The notes below the pieces were generated by a model. It worked only from the letters and a program-made list of their open reading frames with translations. It searched no databases and was not told the DNA's origin. From the NCBI GenBank assembly GCA_007644065.1, contig VJWN01000010.1, positions 930,001 through 994,000 on the forward strand: a DNA stretch of 64,000 nucleotides, given 5' to 3'. The position numbers and the translations under genes were made by a program. Source of the DNA: Margaritispora aquatica. Its lineage: Eukaryota > Ascomycota > Leotiomycetes > Helotiales > Discinellaceae. Below, piece after piece: positions 25,464 through 37,207 of the stretch (within the stretch, counting starts at the first letter, position 1; every line of letters starts with the position of its first letter).

Positions 25464-27288
25464 TCACCTCCGCCAACCCACATTCCAAATTACGTGCGCG
25501 ATATCCTTGGCCGTATTTACTGTGTCCACAACCTTGCCGAAAAGACCCTCCGAAACAACATCATCTTCGTCTTCTTCGTATGGCATGAACATTCCTGACG
25601 GCGTACGTCTCATTCCTGCTGGTTCACCGGTCAGACTTGAAGATGATCCAGACGTTTGAAGGCTTTGAAATCGCTCCTGGGTAACGCTCACGCTGTCTTT
25701 GCGATTGGCAAAAGCGCTAGGCGGCTGCCAGTCCAAATCATCATCGTCCTCGTCATCATCCCCAAGCAACATTCTTGTGGATGGTTTTGAGGGCCTCAAC
25801 GTCTCCTGAGAAGGCGATGGAGATAGCCTGCTTCCACTCCAAATCGCACTACTATGCTTCATAGCTGTTTCCGGAGGCTCGGGAGTATCTGCTCGGTACT
25901 TCAATGTGGTTGAAGGGAGCATTGCAATCGTTTTGCTTTCTCCACTGAAACTCTGTCGTGGTGTCGTTCTCTTCTTGTGAAGTGGAGGGAGTCGTCTTCT
26001 AGAACTGCTTCGCTTCATCATGATAGCTCCGTCATCAGAGTCGCTGTCATCGTAATTTTGCGTGGGATACTCATGCTCGTCATCTTCACCCTTCATCTCT
26101 AGAGCTATGCATTGCTCAACCTGTTCATTGAAATGAATGTGTTTTTTCTCTCCATAACCAGGTGATACCAGGCCGGAGGAGGAGACGGAAGAATGCATAC
26201 TAGTATTTTCTCGGCTAAGCCTTCTCGAAGAGAACGGATACGCATATTCTGATGTAGCCCGGCCGAGAAGGCCAGGTCGAGAAGTACCACCAAGCTCCGA
26301 TTGTTGGGCTTGCACTGCGGCAGCTGCCTGCTTCAGCAAAGAAGAGGAGGATAAAGACCTTTGAAGCATTATCTCGGACATGCTGCGTTTCTTCAAAATC
26401 GGTTTCTTGTGCAGAAACGAATTGGACTTTGAAATCCTGCTGCTGCCCGCTGGAGAGGTTGATGGCATGCGGAAGTGTTTATCATTACCAGATTGAAGAG
26501 GACCGTACAGCCATGTCACATCACAGTCTTTCAGCCTGGATGTGTGTTAGCGATGGTCTCGATGCGGGGAATATGCTAAATCCATTCGCTATGCACATGG
26601 CACTCGGCCATACTCACCAATTGAGAGTTTCTGGAGAAACAGTCTTTAGTTTATACTTCGCCTTCATCCATGTTCGCCACGATGCATTTTCAAGCCTGGC
26701 ACTGTTGTTGTATGCCTTTCTTTTGGAGACTATCAATTTCCAGGACGACCAAATATCTTCTTCTTTCCAATTGTGTGATAGGTAGTCTACATGCCTCGAT
26801 GGTTGTGTTCTCACTGCTGTATCGTCTTCGGCATGTTCCACTGGATCTGGCGTCTCTGGTCTCGATACATTGGTAGAAGTACTGTTAGACGTGGGAGACA
26901 CCGTATAGGAGTCGCCCGTCCTTGGGCTAGCCGGAGGTTCCAGCTCTTCGACGTGTCCGTAATAACCTACGTCGTCGTATGAAGGAAAAGCAATCTGATC
27001 CTCGTCGTCTTCGCTGTCGCAACGCGCATCCAAGGACAAGCTCGAGGCAGGAGTCGAGGCGTAGGAAGGGACCGAAGAATCAGCGTGTATTGTTCGAGGA
27101 GAAGAAGGTGTAGAAGAATTGGCGGAGTGGGCTGGAGACACCAGCGCCTTGAAGTTTGTGTTGCTCTTTGATTTGGAGGGACCTTTGGAATATGATTGCT
27201 GTGTGATGAATTTGGGTTGAGAATGGGATCGACGTAGTGGGCTTGACGAAAAGTAGCTATTCTCCTCGCTACTGAGCACAACAGCCAT
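25464..27288 (-). CDS. reg1: Reg1-type regulatory subunit of protein phosphatase 1 (DUF1752)
   Basis: Two exons on the minus strand, 27288-26618 and 26535-25464, separated by an 82-nt intron (GTGAGT...CGCTAACAC...CCAG), encode 580 residues. Residues about 167-240 are the DUF1752 signature: DYLSHNWKEEDIWSSWK, then ARLENASWRTW and, across the intron, LNWLKDCDVTWLYGPLQ. Residues 355-359 (KHIHF) followed by NEQVEQC fit the RVxF-type docking motif for the PP1 catalytic subunit. The rest is S/P-rich and acidic, as in Reg1. In yeast Reg1 directs Glc7 to Snf1 for glucose repression; the same role is inferred here. The C terminus carries two acidic clusters (LGDDDEDDDDLDW, YEEDEDD). The start is the first ATG of the open frame. 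Confidence 0.93.
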
Positions 27289-27653
27289 GCTGAAGGTAGA
27301 GATCTCGAGTAATGTCCAGCTATCGTGGATTTGGGTTGATCTTTAAGGTCCGGAGACCAAAACCTGAACGAGTGTTCCTCCTCCTTTTTCCTGTATTATT
27401 ACGAAAAGATGGGTTGCAATTCCGGTAACAATTCCTCACTCGACCTCTAAGCGTTCGAATACTCGGAGCAGCTCTATCATGTACGCAGGCAATTCGAATG
27501 GGATTTGATGAGGTTGTTTGTCGAGAGCAGAAGAAGTTTGTATCGACGGGGGGTCGGTGTAGAGAGGACAAAGGTGACAAACACCAAGGTCCGATGCTAG
27601 GAATGCAATAAAATCTAAGGCGAATTGACGCTAGGAGATTGATTTCCAGGGGC

Positions 27654-27678
27654 GCAGTTGCAGTTGCAGTTGCAGTTG
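27654..27678. repeat. hexanucleotide microsatellite (GCAGTT)n
   Basis: Four copies of GCAGTT in tandem. A (GGAAGGGT)n purine-rich tract lies at 27857-27898. Confidence 0.88.
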
Positions 27679-28363
27679 AATGGTACTTGTCAAACCCGAA
27701 GTGATCATGAGACGAGGTGAGGTAGGTGGAGTCCAGGGAGTGGTGGAGAGAGCCGTTTGTAGGAGTCGAGTGGTCGATGAATGGGTGGATGGATGGGAGG
27801 TGAGAGGTGAGAGAGGTTGAAGGGGTTTTGGTGGAAGGTCGGGTAGTGGTGGTGGTGGAAGGGTGGAAGGGTAGAAGGGTGGAAGGGTGGAAGGGTGGAT
27901 TGAAGGCTTGAAGGCAAAAAAGAAGGAAAGAAAAGGGTGACGGTAGATGGGGCAGATGGCAGATAGGTTATAATAATATGGGAAATCCCTTAGGGAAGGG
28001 GAATAAAGTGTGGGTTGGGGGTTTGGCTCTGGGCTCTGGACTCTGGACTCTGGCTTGGACTGGGACTGGGACTGGAACCGGAACTTGGATGGTACGGTAA
28101 TGCTTTTTGGTGGTAGTGGTGGTGGTGGTAGTGCTGGTGGTGGTGATGGTGGTATTGGCGTAACCGTGGTCCAGGGAGGTAAAAGGTACTGATTATATTA
28201 TAAATGTAAGAGCAGGCCGGGGAGAGTTTTGCGTTGTACCGTAGTCTCTTTGCGGCTTGTCTTGTCTTGAATTGGATTGAATTGGAACCGAATTGTATCG
28301 ATCCGGGGGAGTCTGCATCTGCATCTGCGTCTGGAAGGAAGCCAAGGTAATAATCGTCAAGCA

Positions 28364-28402
28364 AAGTCAAGTCAAAGTCAAAGTCAAAGTCAAAGTCAAA
28401 GT
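28364..28402. repeat. hexanucleotide tandem repeat (AAGTCA)n
   Basis: About six copies of AAGTCA, the second one base shorter, in tandem. Confidence 0.88.
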
Positions 28403-28460
28403 CTGGAATTGGGTTGGATCGGAATTGAATTTTGATGGTATTGTATAGTAAACCCGCCCC

Positions 28461-28486
28461 CTTCCCTTCCCTTCCCTTCCCTTCCC
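28461..28486. repeat. pentanucleotide microsatellite (CTTCC)n
   Basis: Five copies of CTTCC flanked by C-runs. Confidence 0.9.
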
Positions 28487-28560
28487 CCCAGTTCAGATTC
28501 GAGATTCGGTTCCGGTTGGAAGTTCAGGTTCCAAGTTCTTCGGGTTCAGTGATGAGTGGA

Positions 28561-28590
28561 TGGGATGGGATGGGATGGGATGGGATGGGA
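28561..28590. repeat. pentanucleotide microsatellite (TGGGA)n
   Basis: Six perfect copies of TGGGA. A (CCCTTT)n run follows at 28711-28734. Confidence 0.92.
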
Positions 28591-28846
28591 GAGAACTGCT
28601 GTGCTGGACTGCTGGACTTGGATGCTGCTGGACTGCTCAATTTTCTACGGTGATCCATATCTACCATACAAGCCAATATAGAATCCAGAGTGAGTTATAC
28701 CTCTCTCTCTCCCTTTCCCTTTCCCTTTCCCTTTGGTATGTACATACATACCTCATGACTTCATTTTCAACCTAATTCAGTCCAGTTCCATTCAACTCGG
28801 GCGGATCCAAGTTTATCTCAATGCAGTCCAATTCATAACCTCTAGA

Positions 28847-28880
28847 TCAGTTCAGTTCAGTTCAGTTCAGTTCAATTCAG
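28847..28880. repeat. pentanucleotide microsatellite (TTCAG)n
   Basis: About six copies of TTCAG with one variant unit (TTCAA). Confidence 0.88.
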
Positions 28881-31753
28881 TCTCGACAACATCTGAGCCT
28901 TGAAAGCGTCGAGACCCAATCTGAATTGAACCTACCCGTACCTATCTATGGATGGACAGACCTCTTCAGATGCCTCTTCAAGCTAGTAGGTAAAAAAGTC
29001 TTTGACGAGCTAATGACTAACACCTCCTAAGGATGGCCTGGGAATATTACTCAATTTTCGCCTGCCATTGGCCACTTGGCCCACCAGAAAGGTCGTTAAA
29101 CCACTGCGGTGCCTGGATTGCCTTTCCTCAATGAGGAGGAGGAGCAAAACTCCCTTGGTTATTCCTATACTGAAGATGAAATACTACTGAGTGCCTTGTA
29201 TCTCTGCTACCGAAAACTGAAAGCGAGACAAAACATCCACTGAAGTGAGAGATGGTGAGCAGAGAGAGTCGACATACATACGCCGAAGCATCTCATCGAG
29301 TTTGTATCTCCTACCCCAAGCTCTCTGGAAAGTCTGGAGAATGAAGATGTGAATCAGATGGGCTTCAGAAGGCGTTTGGGGTCTCCACTGCCATCTGACA
29401 CTCAGATGTGAAGGAAATGAACTCAAAATCCCAGCGTGCACACACCACTAGCAGTACTCGACCAGTCAAACCCAACAGTTCCTCGATTATTCCTGTACCA
29501 TACTGTAGTGACCAAGGACCCCGTTCTTGCACTGATCCTCACAGGATACCTGCTGCAGCATGCATGAAGCTGCGACCAAATAATACCACTACATCCCCGA
29601 ATTGGTCCATCATCATCACCCGCTTTATCCATACTCCTGCAGATAGAGTGCTGCAAAAATGTCAATCATTCCATCGAGACCGATAGCCTCCATTCACTGT
29701 GTTTGTCTCATCCACCATCCGCCCAAGTTATCGTCAGGTTATCATTCACATCAAACTTTGCTCTTCACGTTGCTAACTTTGTCACAGAATGAACCCCCAT
29801 ATTTCTCAGCCGATGTTGACTCAAACCCCCGCTGTCTACGATGGCACAATGCGGCCAGAAACCCCTCGTGCGCTTGGATCCGGCCAGACCGTGGCTGGCG
29901 ATCAGATTCAGAATCATTAGCCGATTCTCCGACAACCTGGGTTTCCGTGTAACCCCCACCTTCTAGATCAAAAGCCCTTGTTCTACACCCCACGCATCCT
30001 TTGGGAAGCTTTGTCAGAGGTTGCTCCCGGTCGGTCAGGTATCGTGACATGATATAAAGCTGCCCAGGTGTTACGTGCCAAGAACGCAGTGTCAATAGAG
30101 ACACGAGGACAAAGACGAATCGCAGATGTACAGCAAACGACGAGGAACAGCTATATGTGGCAGAGAGACGACCAAAGGGTCAATTGCAACTCGTTCCTTT
30201 TCAAACACGCAACCCAGCTCGCGAAATCACACTTCGGAGCGGCAAACCAAATTCGTGTAGGATAGGGACATGCACAGCATACAAACGATACAGCCCATCC
30301 TCCTAGATTCCCTGAGAATCAGGTAAGGTAGGTGAGATTATTTTGCATCTCTCTCGTTTCAATTTGTTTGTTTAATCTTAAGCAAACTAAGGTATGGCTA
30401 AGACATTATGAATTATCCTTGAAGTGCACATGGTCTAGCTCAGCTTAATACTGCATTACCGTCGATCATTAGGTCTCGTCTCAGTCGATCTTTCACCTAT
30501 ATTTACATCATGCACCAGAGGTGTGGTTTATGCTCTTGTCGTCATTTCGATCCTTCTACGTTAGATCTTCGTTACTCTTTCAACATTGTGCAGCGAGCAG
30601 GCTAAGGGATGCATGATTCTACTATTAGAGATCCCTAATCTTCAACTCTCGTAAGTGCTTGACTGAAGAAGTTGAGTCACTGCTTGAAGTGGGATAGTAC
30701 CATGCAGCAAGCCGACAATCATCTCACGAAGTGGATCTTGCGGCATCATTCGGACCGCTCCTATTTTCTTTCTCCTAATAAATGGATGCGGCTAGAGAAG
30801 ATAATCAGGTTATTTTTTAATTTTTTTTTCATTGGGGCGAGTCGCTGCATTTAAACCGAAATATGGTTTCAACATGCTTCCTCGCTCAAGGCTGTCTTTG
30901 AAGCTGGTCCTCCTCATCGATGCCACAAAAGCACCGAGATGACTGGAAACAAGCAGTCAAGATTACAATGCAGCATCAAGAAACCGGTCTTTCTAATTCC
31001 TTCTCCTGGATACCAAATGATGGAAAGACCAAAGCACAGTTGATTCCCCGGAATGGCCTTTAGTAAATCCATAAAGAGCTAGCAAAACATAGACAGATAA
31101 TGGCTAGTCAGAGGAAGATTCATAACTCAGAATCAACGCGTAAATCACTTATGGTCTGTTGAAGTAACAGCTTCATATTCTTCACTCAGTGTTCAGGATT
31201 CTACCCACGCTAGGTAGTTGCAATGAACTCACGACTAACGCAGTAAGTAGGATTTTTTTTTCACCTTCCCAAGGAATTACTGCAATATTCCAATTGCCAA
31301 AGCACTCGCCGTATAGACACAGGCTTCAAGTGTATTTCCGAAAGCAGCGATCAGAAAATATCGCGATAAGGATCCCACTACTGGTCAAAGCATAAGAATG
31401 CTTATATAGATCTATAGCCAGTGGTATGGAAGAAAGGCATACAAAGTCGCAATAAGCCAGATAATGGAACTCATCTTTGATCACTTCCGAGTTCCCGCAG
31501 CCAGAGATTCTAGATGTGCGTGCATATACCGTTGGTCGTCCACAATGTGTGGCGTTTAATCCTTGAATCCATGATTGCGAGGTGCATATCCTCAACGGTG
31601 GCCATTATCAGCCATACACTTATGGTAATCCCTTTGAGTTTTCTGTTCTTAGACGATTTCGAGCAAGTATTTCGAGAGTCAAGGCTCCTTTCTGCTCGTA
31701 TGCCTTATAGTCTTTGTTGATGTTCTCAAGACTAATCATGGATAGATTTCAAC

Positions 31754-34600
31754 ATGGCTGTGGAAACGTTAGGCTTTTCTGTGATTGACCAGGGCAGCTT
31801 CTTATCAGTCTGGACACGCCTGCATGAACACGGCCCAGCAAAATGGAAAAATCTGGCAAACCTGTTTCAAGGTGCACCTAATCCAATGTGGTGTACTGTC
31901 AGAAACACTATGGTTGAAAAGGGTTACATCTGAATAATCATTTCGACCAATGATTGGGAGAAAAAACTCGCATCCTTTCATGGTTCGAAAAGCCTTCTTG
32001 ACAAGCGGTGAGGAACAGCTAGGCGAAGCTAGTCTTGGCTTGAAAATCATAGACATGTACTGGAGCGAGCACTACCTTTGTCTTTATGGTTGTGGTTTAG
32101 TTTGTCTAACATCGAATCCTTTCGGCTATTAAAAATATGTCCTGAGAAAGATAATGAAACTCGAGCTCACTATCAGTTCACAGTCTGGACAACGTTCCTC
32201 GAGGATGGTCGTCAACTGACATGGCGTTTAGCGAACAATGTCTCTTACCTAGCCGATGAACTTCTTCACCTCAAAACGATTAGCCAACGAATAGGTAGAG
32301 AGCTCGCAATCAAAACTCATCTGTTGTCCTTGCTTAGGCTTTAAAATGCCTTACAGATGCGTAATGCAAGATAAGAGTTTGAAGAAGAGCACACCATGTT
32401 GAAGATGCACACGAATTGCTCGTACTCCTTAGGCTACTGGTTCCAAGCGCTTCAGTCTACATCGCCAGCCAATTACATTACCCGTGTCAATAGGCGTGTT
32501 AAAGACCATGCCGACCGAGTGTGTGCCGACTGCGGTCTTCAAAGTCGGCAGGCATCCACGCTTCAGATGATTTATCCGATTACCATTTTGGATGTTTGCT
32601 GCATCCCATCCACATTTCAACGGCTTGAGAGCTCCTGCCTTGTTACCGATCGATCAAGGTGGTATGTCGGTGGTTCTGGAGTACGCAATTCACTGCCAAC
32701 ACCATCAAACCATCTCAAAGGCCTCCATCGTCATACAAGCCACCGTCCGGACGGCTAGAATCAATCTCTTCTGCCCCACTATACGCCGCAATTTCGCAGA
32801 TGAACCGTATCTCTTTTAAATTTTGTGTGCATAGTAAGGTCATCAGGATCACCAACTTGCCTTCTCTTTTACGAGTCATGTGAAGCTGTTCACCATGATG
32901 GCAGAAAATGGAGGTTGGCCTTGCAGATTACCCCTCATCAATGGCGCAACTGTTCCTATTACTTGTAAAATTCGATCCTGACTCGAGTTGATGCCAAGAA
33001 ACTTCCGGTGCATCCCCGCTCCAAAGACCAGGACGACTTCAACGCAGCCATGTGCTTACCCCTGTTGAGATGTGCCGAAACATGACAGCTCACAAAGGGG
33101 CTTGTTACCGAACTTGCCCTCTCAAGATTCAAAGGAAAGGTCACGGCTAGGTCTCTCATTGCCTTGCAGGAAGGACCCTTGTGCATACGAGTCGAAATCC
33201 ATTACTTGTACAATTACATTTCCTCGTGCGTTAGCAGCCTTGCGAAGTCAAGAGAAGACGCATGTCAAATTGGCTTTTGGTGGCCAAGGAGATTATCCCA
33301 GAGGACTTACCGAAACTCGGCTTCTACTCTTGATTATCGGCACTACTTCCCTCACCTCGATGCATGCGACTCCTCTGGTCGGTCGAATGCTCGGAATGGA
33401 CTTCCAGCAAGTCTTCGGTCTTTCATTTCGTTCTGGCTCAAGGCAAAGCTCTCCGTGTCACTGGTCGCTACCTTGCAAAGATGGACACTGCACGACATCC
33501 ACTTCTCGTATGTAGCAGTCCAGGATGATTTCTCACCGCGGACCAGACCGGAACACGATCGAGTGTACTCGCCACGGCCTCGGCAAGAACGAGGTAACAG
33601 AGAATTTATCGAATCTGGTCCGCTTTTGGTTGTCGAAATCTCTTCGCCTTCTACATCGCCGAGAGGAGCGTTGCCGTGGAAGGCGTCTATGTCGGACTTT
33701 TCATGCACAAGCCTTCCAGCCCGTGGCTTCCTTGTGCTACTGATCGAATATCCATATTGGCTCATGCGAAGCATGTGAATTTATCTGCCGGCCATCTCAT
33801 GTCACCTCATGTACCAGTGCCAGCAGCAGTCCTTGTTATTTGAGGCTCTCTTTCCCGCTGCAGTGCATCTGTTACAAAAGGGGCTGTGGTGGCTGTTCGC
33901 CAAAGGATGAGTGCCGTTGTAACGGCGTACGCGCAGGAGATATCCTCATGTGACAAGATCTCGGCGGCTCCTTTGGTTGCTTCACACATCAAGTACGAGT
34001 TTTCCATGCTTTCAGCTGTTGTGCTACGCTACGGAAGCAAGTTCCGTCTCTCCATCTTTCATCAGATAGGTAACTTCACGCGAGTCTCAGGTTTCGTTTG
34101 AAAATGCAAGGTTATCATGAAGCCTGTTTAGGACGCTCAAGACATCGTCAAACACCATCTCGGAGCGCGAGCTCGTGTAGTCAGAGCATTGCAAAATTTT
34201 TTTTAAAAAAAAATTGGTTCCGCAGTCCCTGACATTGCAGATGCGCTTTATGGCTGTTTCACGATTTCACTGATTGTCGCTATGAGAGGCTTCACATTGG
34301 ATTGCGGACATTGATGGCGTCGTGGGGTTATACAAGCCGAGCATGTTGCTCAACGTCACTGAGTTTAGCCTTGCGATGACTGCCGAGGGGAGGTTCTCTC
34401 GCAACGCATGAGTCTTGGAACTTCGTTCCAAGATCTGTCGTGGAAATCAGTCTCGAGCACTGCTTCACCTACCTTAGGCTCGTATCCTATCCTGCTCCTC
34501 ATATACGCAGAAATGCATGAGCTTGATACCTCGAGCTTGCATCTCACTTAGAATTACGATTAGGTGGGTGGGGGCGGTGATACCTGAATCCTAAGCGCTT
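31754..34600 (+). pseudogene. decayed coding remnants, part resembling a polyketide synthase acyltransferase segment
   Basis: Several protein-like stretches lie on the plus strand in changing frames. 31754-31933 encodes 59 residues from an ATG. Around 33250-33420 one frame reads KTHVKLAFGGQGDYPRGLTE, and a neighbouring frame continues with YRHYFPHLDACDSS. Together these look like the start of a fungal PKS acyltransferase domain (the xFGGQ/FTGQG motif, then FRHHLDxCD). Further on, another frame is open from about 33610 with AFYIAERSVAVEGVYVGLFM and, after a stop near 33840, VAVRQRMSAVVTAYAQEISS. The longest single frame is 204 codons (33164-33778). Shifts between frames without introns indicate decay. 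PKS identity is a weak motif match; 31754-33000 and 33610 on are unidentified. A strand-reversed origin is not excluded. Confidence 0.33.
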
Positions 34601-35319
34601 CTCCTAATGTGAAATTTGCAACTTCGCACGTGGACAGTCTTGTGGCGAATAGTGTCTTTGGTGATGTCCGGTGTGTGAGATTACTTTCCACGCGCCTTGC
34701 TGACGACCATGAACGCAAGCGAGTTTTGTCCCTCTCCTCTGGGGCTCTGCTCGGACGGGGGAAAAGGAGGGAGAGTCAACGCCAGGTAGGTTCCTATGGT
34801 AAGTGGAGTGTTAAGCGAGCTTCCCCTTATTATCAAGATTTGAGATTGAGGCAGTAGATGCATCTCATGGAAACCATGATTTGGGGAAACAAGCTTGGTT
34901 TTTGCTTCCTACGGTTTAAAGGTAGCTGGTGCTGGAATACAAGAACTACGCTATCTTAAGGTAGGTTCCTTAGGTAACATTTTTAAACTCACACTTTGAA
35001 GAGGTGATGCACAAGTAGGGCAATGAGACCGTTTTGTTTCTGTCTATCAACTGTGTCTTCCCTATTAAAGTAGAATTGGAAAGTTACCAACCGTAAGGGC
35101 AAGCACTCATCGTCCTTGCATAGTATATCTTACTGATTAAACACTCCCCTCCTAACCCATGGATATTGTGAATCTGCGCCTGGTAGAGGCTGCTATGTCA
35201 ACTTGCGAGGCATTTGGAAGAAGCTCAGGGCAATGCATTCCCGTGATATAATACATCAATTAGATAGTGTAAAATGGCACAGTAGTTTTTTTTTTGAATG
35301 CTTTTAGCTTCTCGAATAC
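34601..35319. other. intergenic region, 3' of TRM5
   Basis: No gene seen. Contains the presumed 3' UTR of the minus-strand TRM5 gene. Homopolymer T run at 35285-35295. Confidence 0.5.
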
Positions 35320-36965
35320 CTATCGTTTCCTAAAAGCGACCTCTCGAGGCACCCTGAAACTAGCACAGAACATCCGCTTCTTGGGCGCCACATCCCTCAC
35401 CTCCCTCACGAACACGAAGCCCTCCTCGCCCATCTGCGCCTCGGTGCCGACCTTCATGTCCACACCGAGCTCCTTGCTCACCCGCTCCGTGACCTCGATG
35501 CTCTCCTTCACGTTGTCGTCGCTCTTGGTCGAGAAGCAATGCACGTGAACCATGGGCAGCTTGACGCCCGTCTCGGCCGTGAAGAGGCTCTCGGACCCGG
35601 CGTAGACGCCGGAGAAGGCGGGCAGGAAGGAGATGGCTGATGCCGGGAGGTTCATCACGAAGTGCGAGATGGTCTGCGGGATCGTGATGATGGTTGGTGC
35701 GGGTGCGACGGCGGGTGTGGGGTTTGTGCGTGAGCGCCGCACGGCTTTGGGCGGGATGGAGATGGTGTTTTGCGAGCTGGCTGTGAGGGCTAGGAGGTTG
35801 TCGGCTGTGGTTTTGATGAATGTGTGGCCGTCTTCGCAGAAGGGGCGGACGAAGTTTTCGACCTGGTGTTGCGTTAGAGGAGAAGAGACAAGACACTTAG
35901 TGAGAATAGAAAATGCGAACCTTGTTCCTTTTGGCGGCGTCAACCATAGCAGCGTAACTCTCTGGATTCAGATCATTCGCCCATACGAACACGCCCTTCT
36001 TTCCAGCAGGAATGGCGAATGGGCCCACTCCAGCCATGACATCGCACACCACCTCGCCTGGATGGAAGGATTCAACCAGTCTCTTGTGCTCAGTCTGTAG
36101 CCTGCTGTTCCAGTACACTTTTGCGTAGTTGAAGCGGAAGAGGCAGTCGCCTTCGCTAAGCTCGACTTCCATGTCATCTGGTCCGGCGAGGACCTCGTAC
36201 GCAAAAGTACGGAACTCAGAGTGAGTGCCTACATCGTCGACCTTGTTGATCACGGTTCTGATCGTGGGATTCTTGTCAATGAGTACCTCAGCGATTAACT
36301 TCTTATAAGGCAGGTACTCGTTTCGGAGGTTTAAGTGTGCTGGGAATGTTAGAAGACATGCTCGCAAAAGGGAGGTTGTTCTTACCAACATGTCCAACTA
36401 TCGCAAATCCAACTGGTATCTCTCCTTGTGCATCCTCGGGCAGTATCGAAGTCATTATATCATCTGTAAACATGAGACAAGACCGAAGATATCAAAAGTA
36501 CACCCACGATATGTGAAATAGTCATAATCCAACTTGAGATCAAAAGGTATGACTCCGAGCTCCTTCGCCTCCACAGCTTCTTTCAAAATCGTACTCCATG
36601 TCGAAGGATCTGTACTCCTATCAGATAATATCGCCTTGTAAACACTATCTGCGCATACCTTCTGGTCTCACAACTGGATCCAGAAGTAGAACCCTCCCAC
36701 TTGAACCGAGAGTTGTGTCTGGATCTGGCTGCACATCGGTGATTTTCTCCAATTTTATGAGTTCCTTGGTTTGGTTCAACTTTGTCTTGTAGCGAGAAAT
36801 ATCCTTGATATTCCAAACTCGAGCAGCAGCTACTTTCACAGTCTTTGAAAATAATGCTCGGTCCAAAATCGCAGTCGCACTACGAGCGATAATAGGTGGA
36901 CGTAACATTGCCATGAGGTCGGCGGAAGCCGTTATATTTTGAGACTTTGCAGATTGATCAGACAT
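35320..36965 (-). CDS. TRM5: tRNA (guanine(37)-N1)-methyltransferase Trm5
   Basis: Five exons on the minus strand, 36965-36659, 36609-36508, 36463-36386, 36339-35921 and 35862-35320, with introns of 49, 44, 46 and 58 nt, encode 482 residues. Key parts are the N-terminal D1 region beginning near [10 protein letters not shown], the conserved [22 protein letters not shown] (split across exons 3/4), the AdoMet-binding motif [17 protein letters not shown], the acidic motif [10 protein letters not shown], and the NLP motif ([14 protein letters not shown]) that binds the target base. Trm5 methylates G37 next to the anticodon in the nucleus/cytosol, and in yeast also in mitochondria, preventing +1 frameshifting. 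It shares a 242-bp divergent promoter with the AlkB-like gene. Confidence 0.95.
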
Positions 36966-37207
36966 GTTTTTACGCTACTTTGACAGAGAGGAGAAACTCA
37001 CCCCCATGATTGCATTATTCTCGAGATATATTGGCAATGACTGACGAAAATAAATTCGAAATCGGGCTGAAGTGTTTACAGCCTTGGGCGCTGACAAGGC
37101 TAGGCTTACCCTTGTTGGGGGAAGCGTGGATATGACGTCTAGCAAGGCTGAACACCTTTGGTGACTTTCAGGAGGAAAGGAAATAGATATTTTACTGCCA
37201 CTCAATT
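36966..37207. promoter_or_regulatory. shared divergent promoter of TRM5 and the AlkB-like gene
   Basis: The start codons of the two genes face away from each other 242 bp apart, so both promoters must lie in or extend through this interval. No specific box identified. Confidence 0.6.

Larger units (their letters stand above)
27289..31753. other. intergenic region upstream of reg1, with microsatellite field
   Basis: The first part is the reg1 promoter/leader; on the minus strand it is C/T-rich. From 27650 to 28880 it is packed with simple repeats (listed separately). From 29000 to 31750 there are only short open frames (up to 117 codons, 29751-30104 minus) without recognised motifs. No gene supported. 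Confidence 0.5.
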
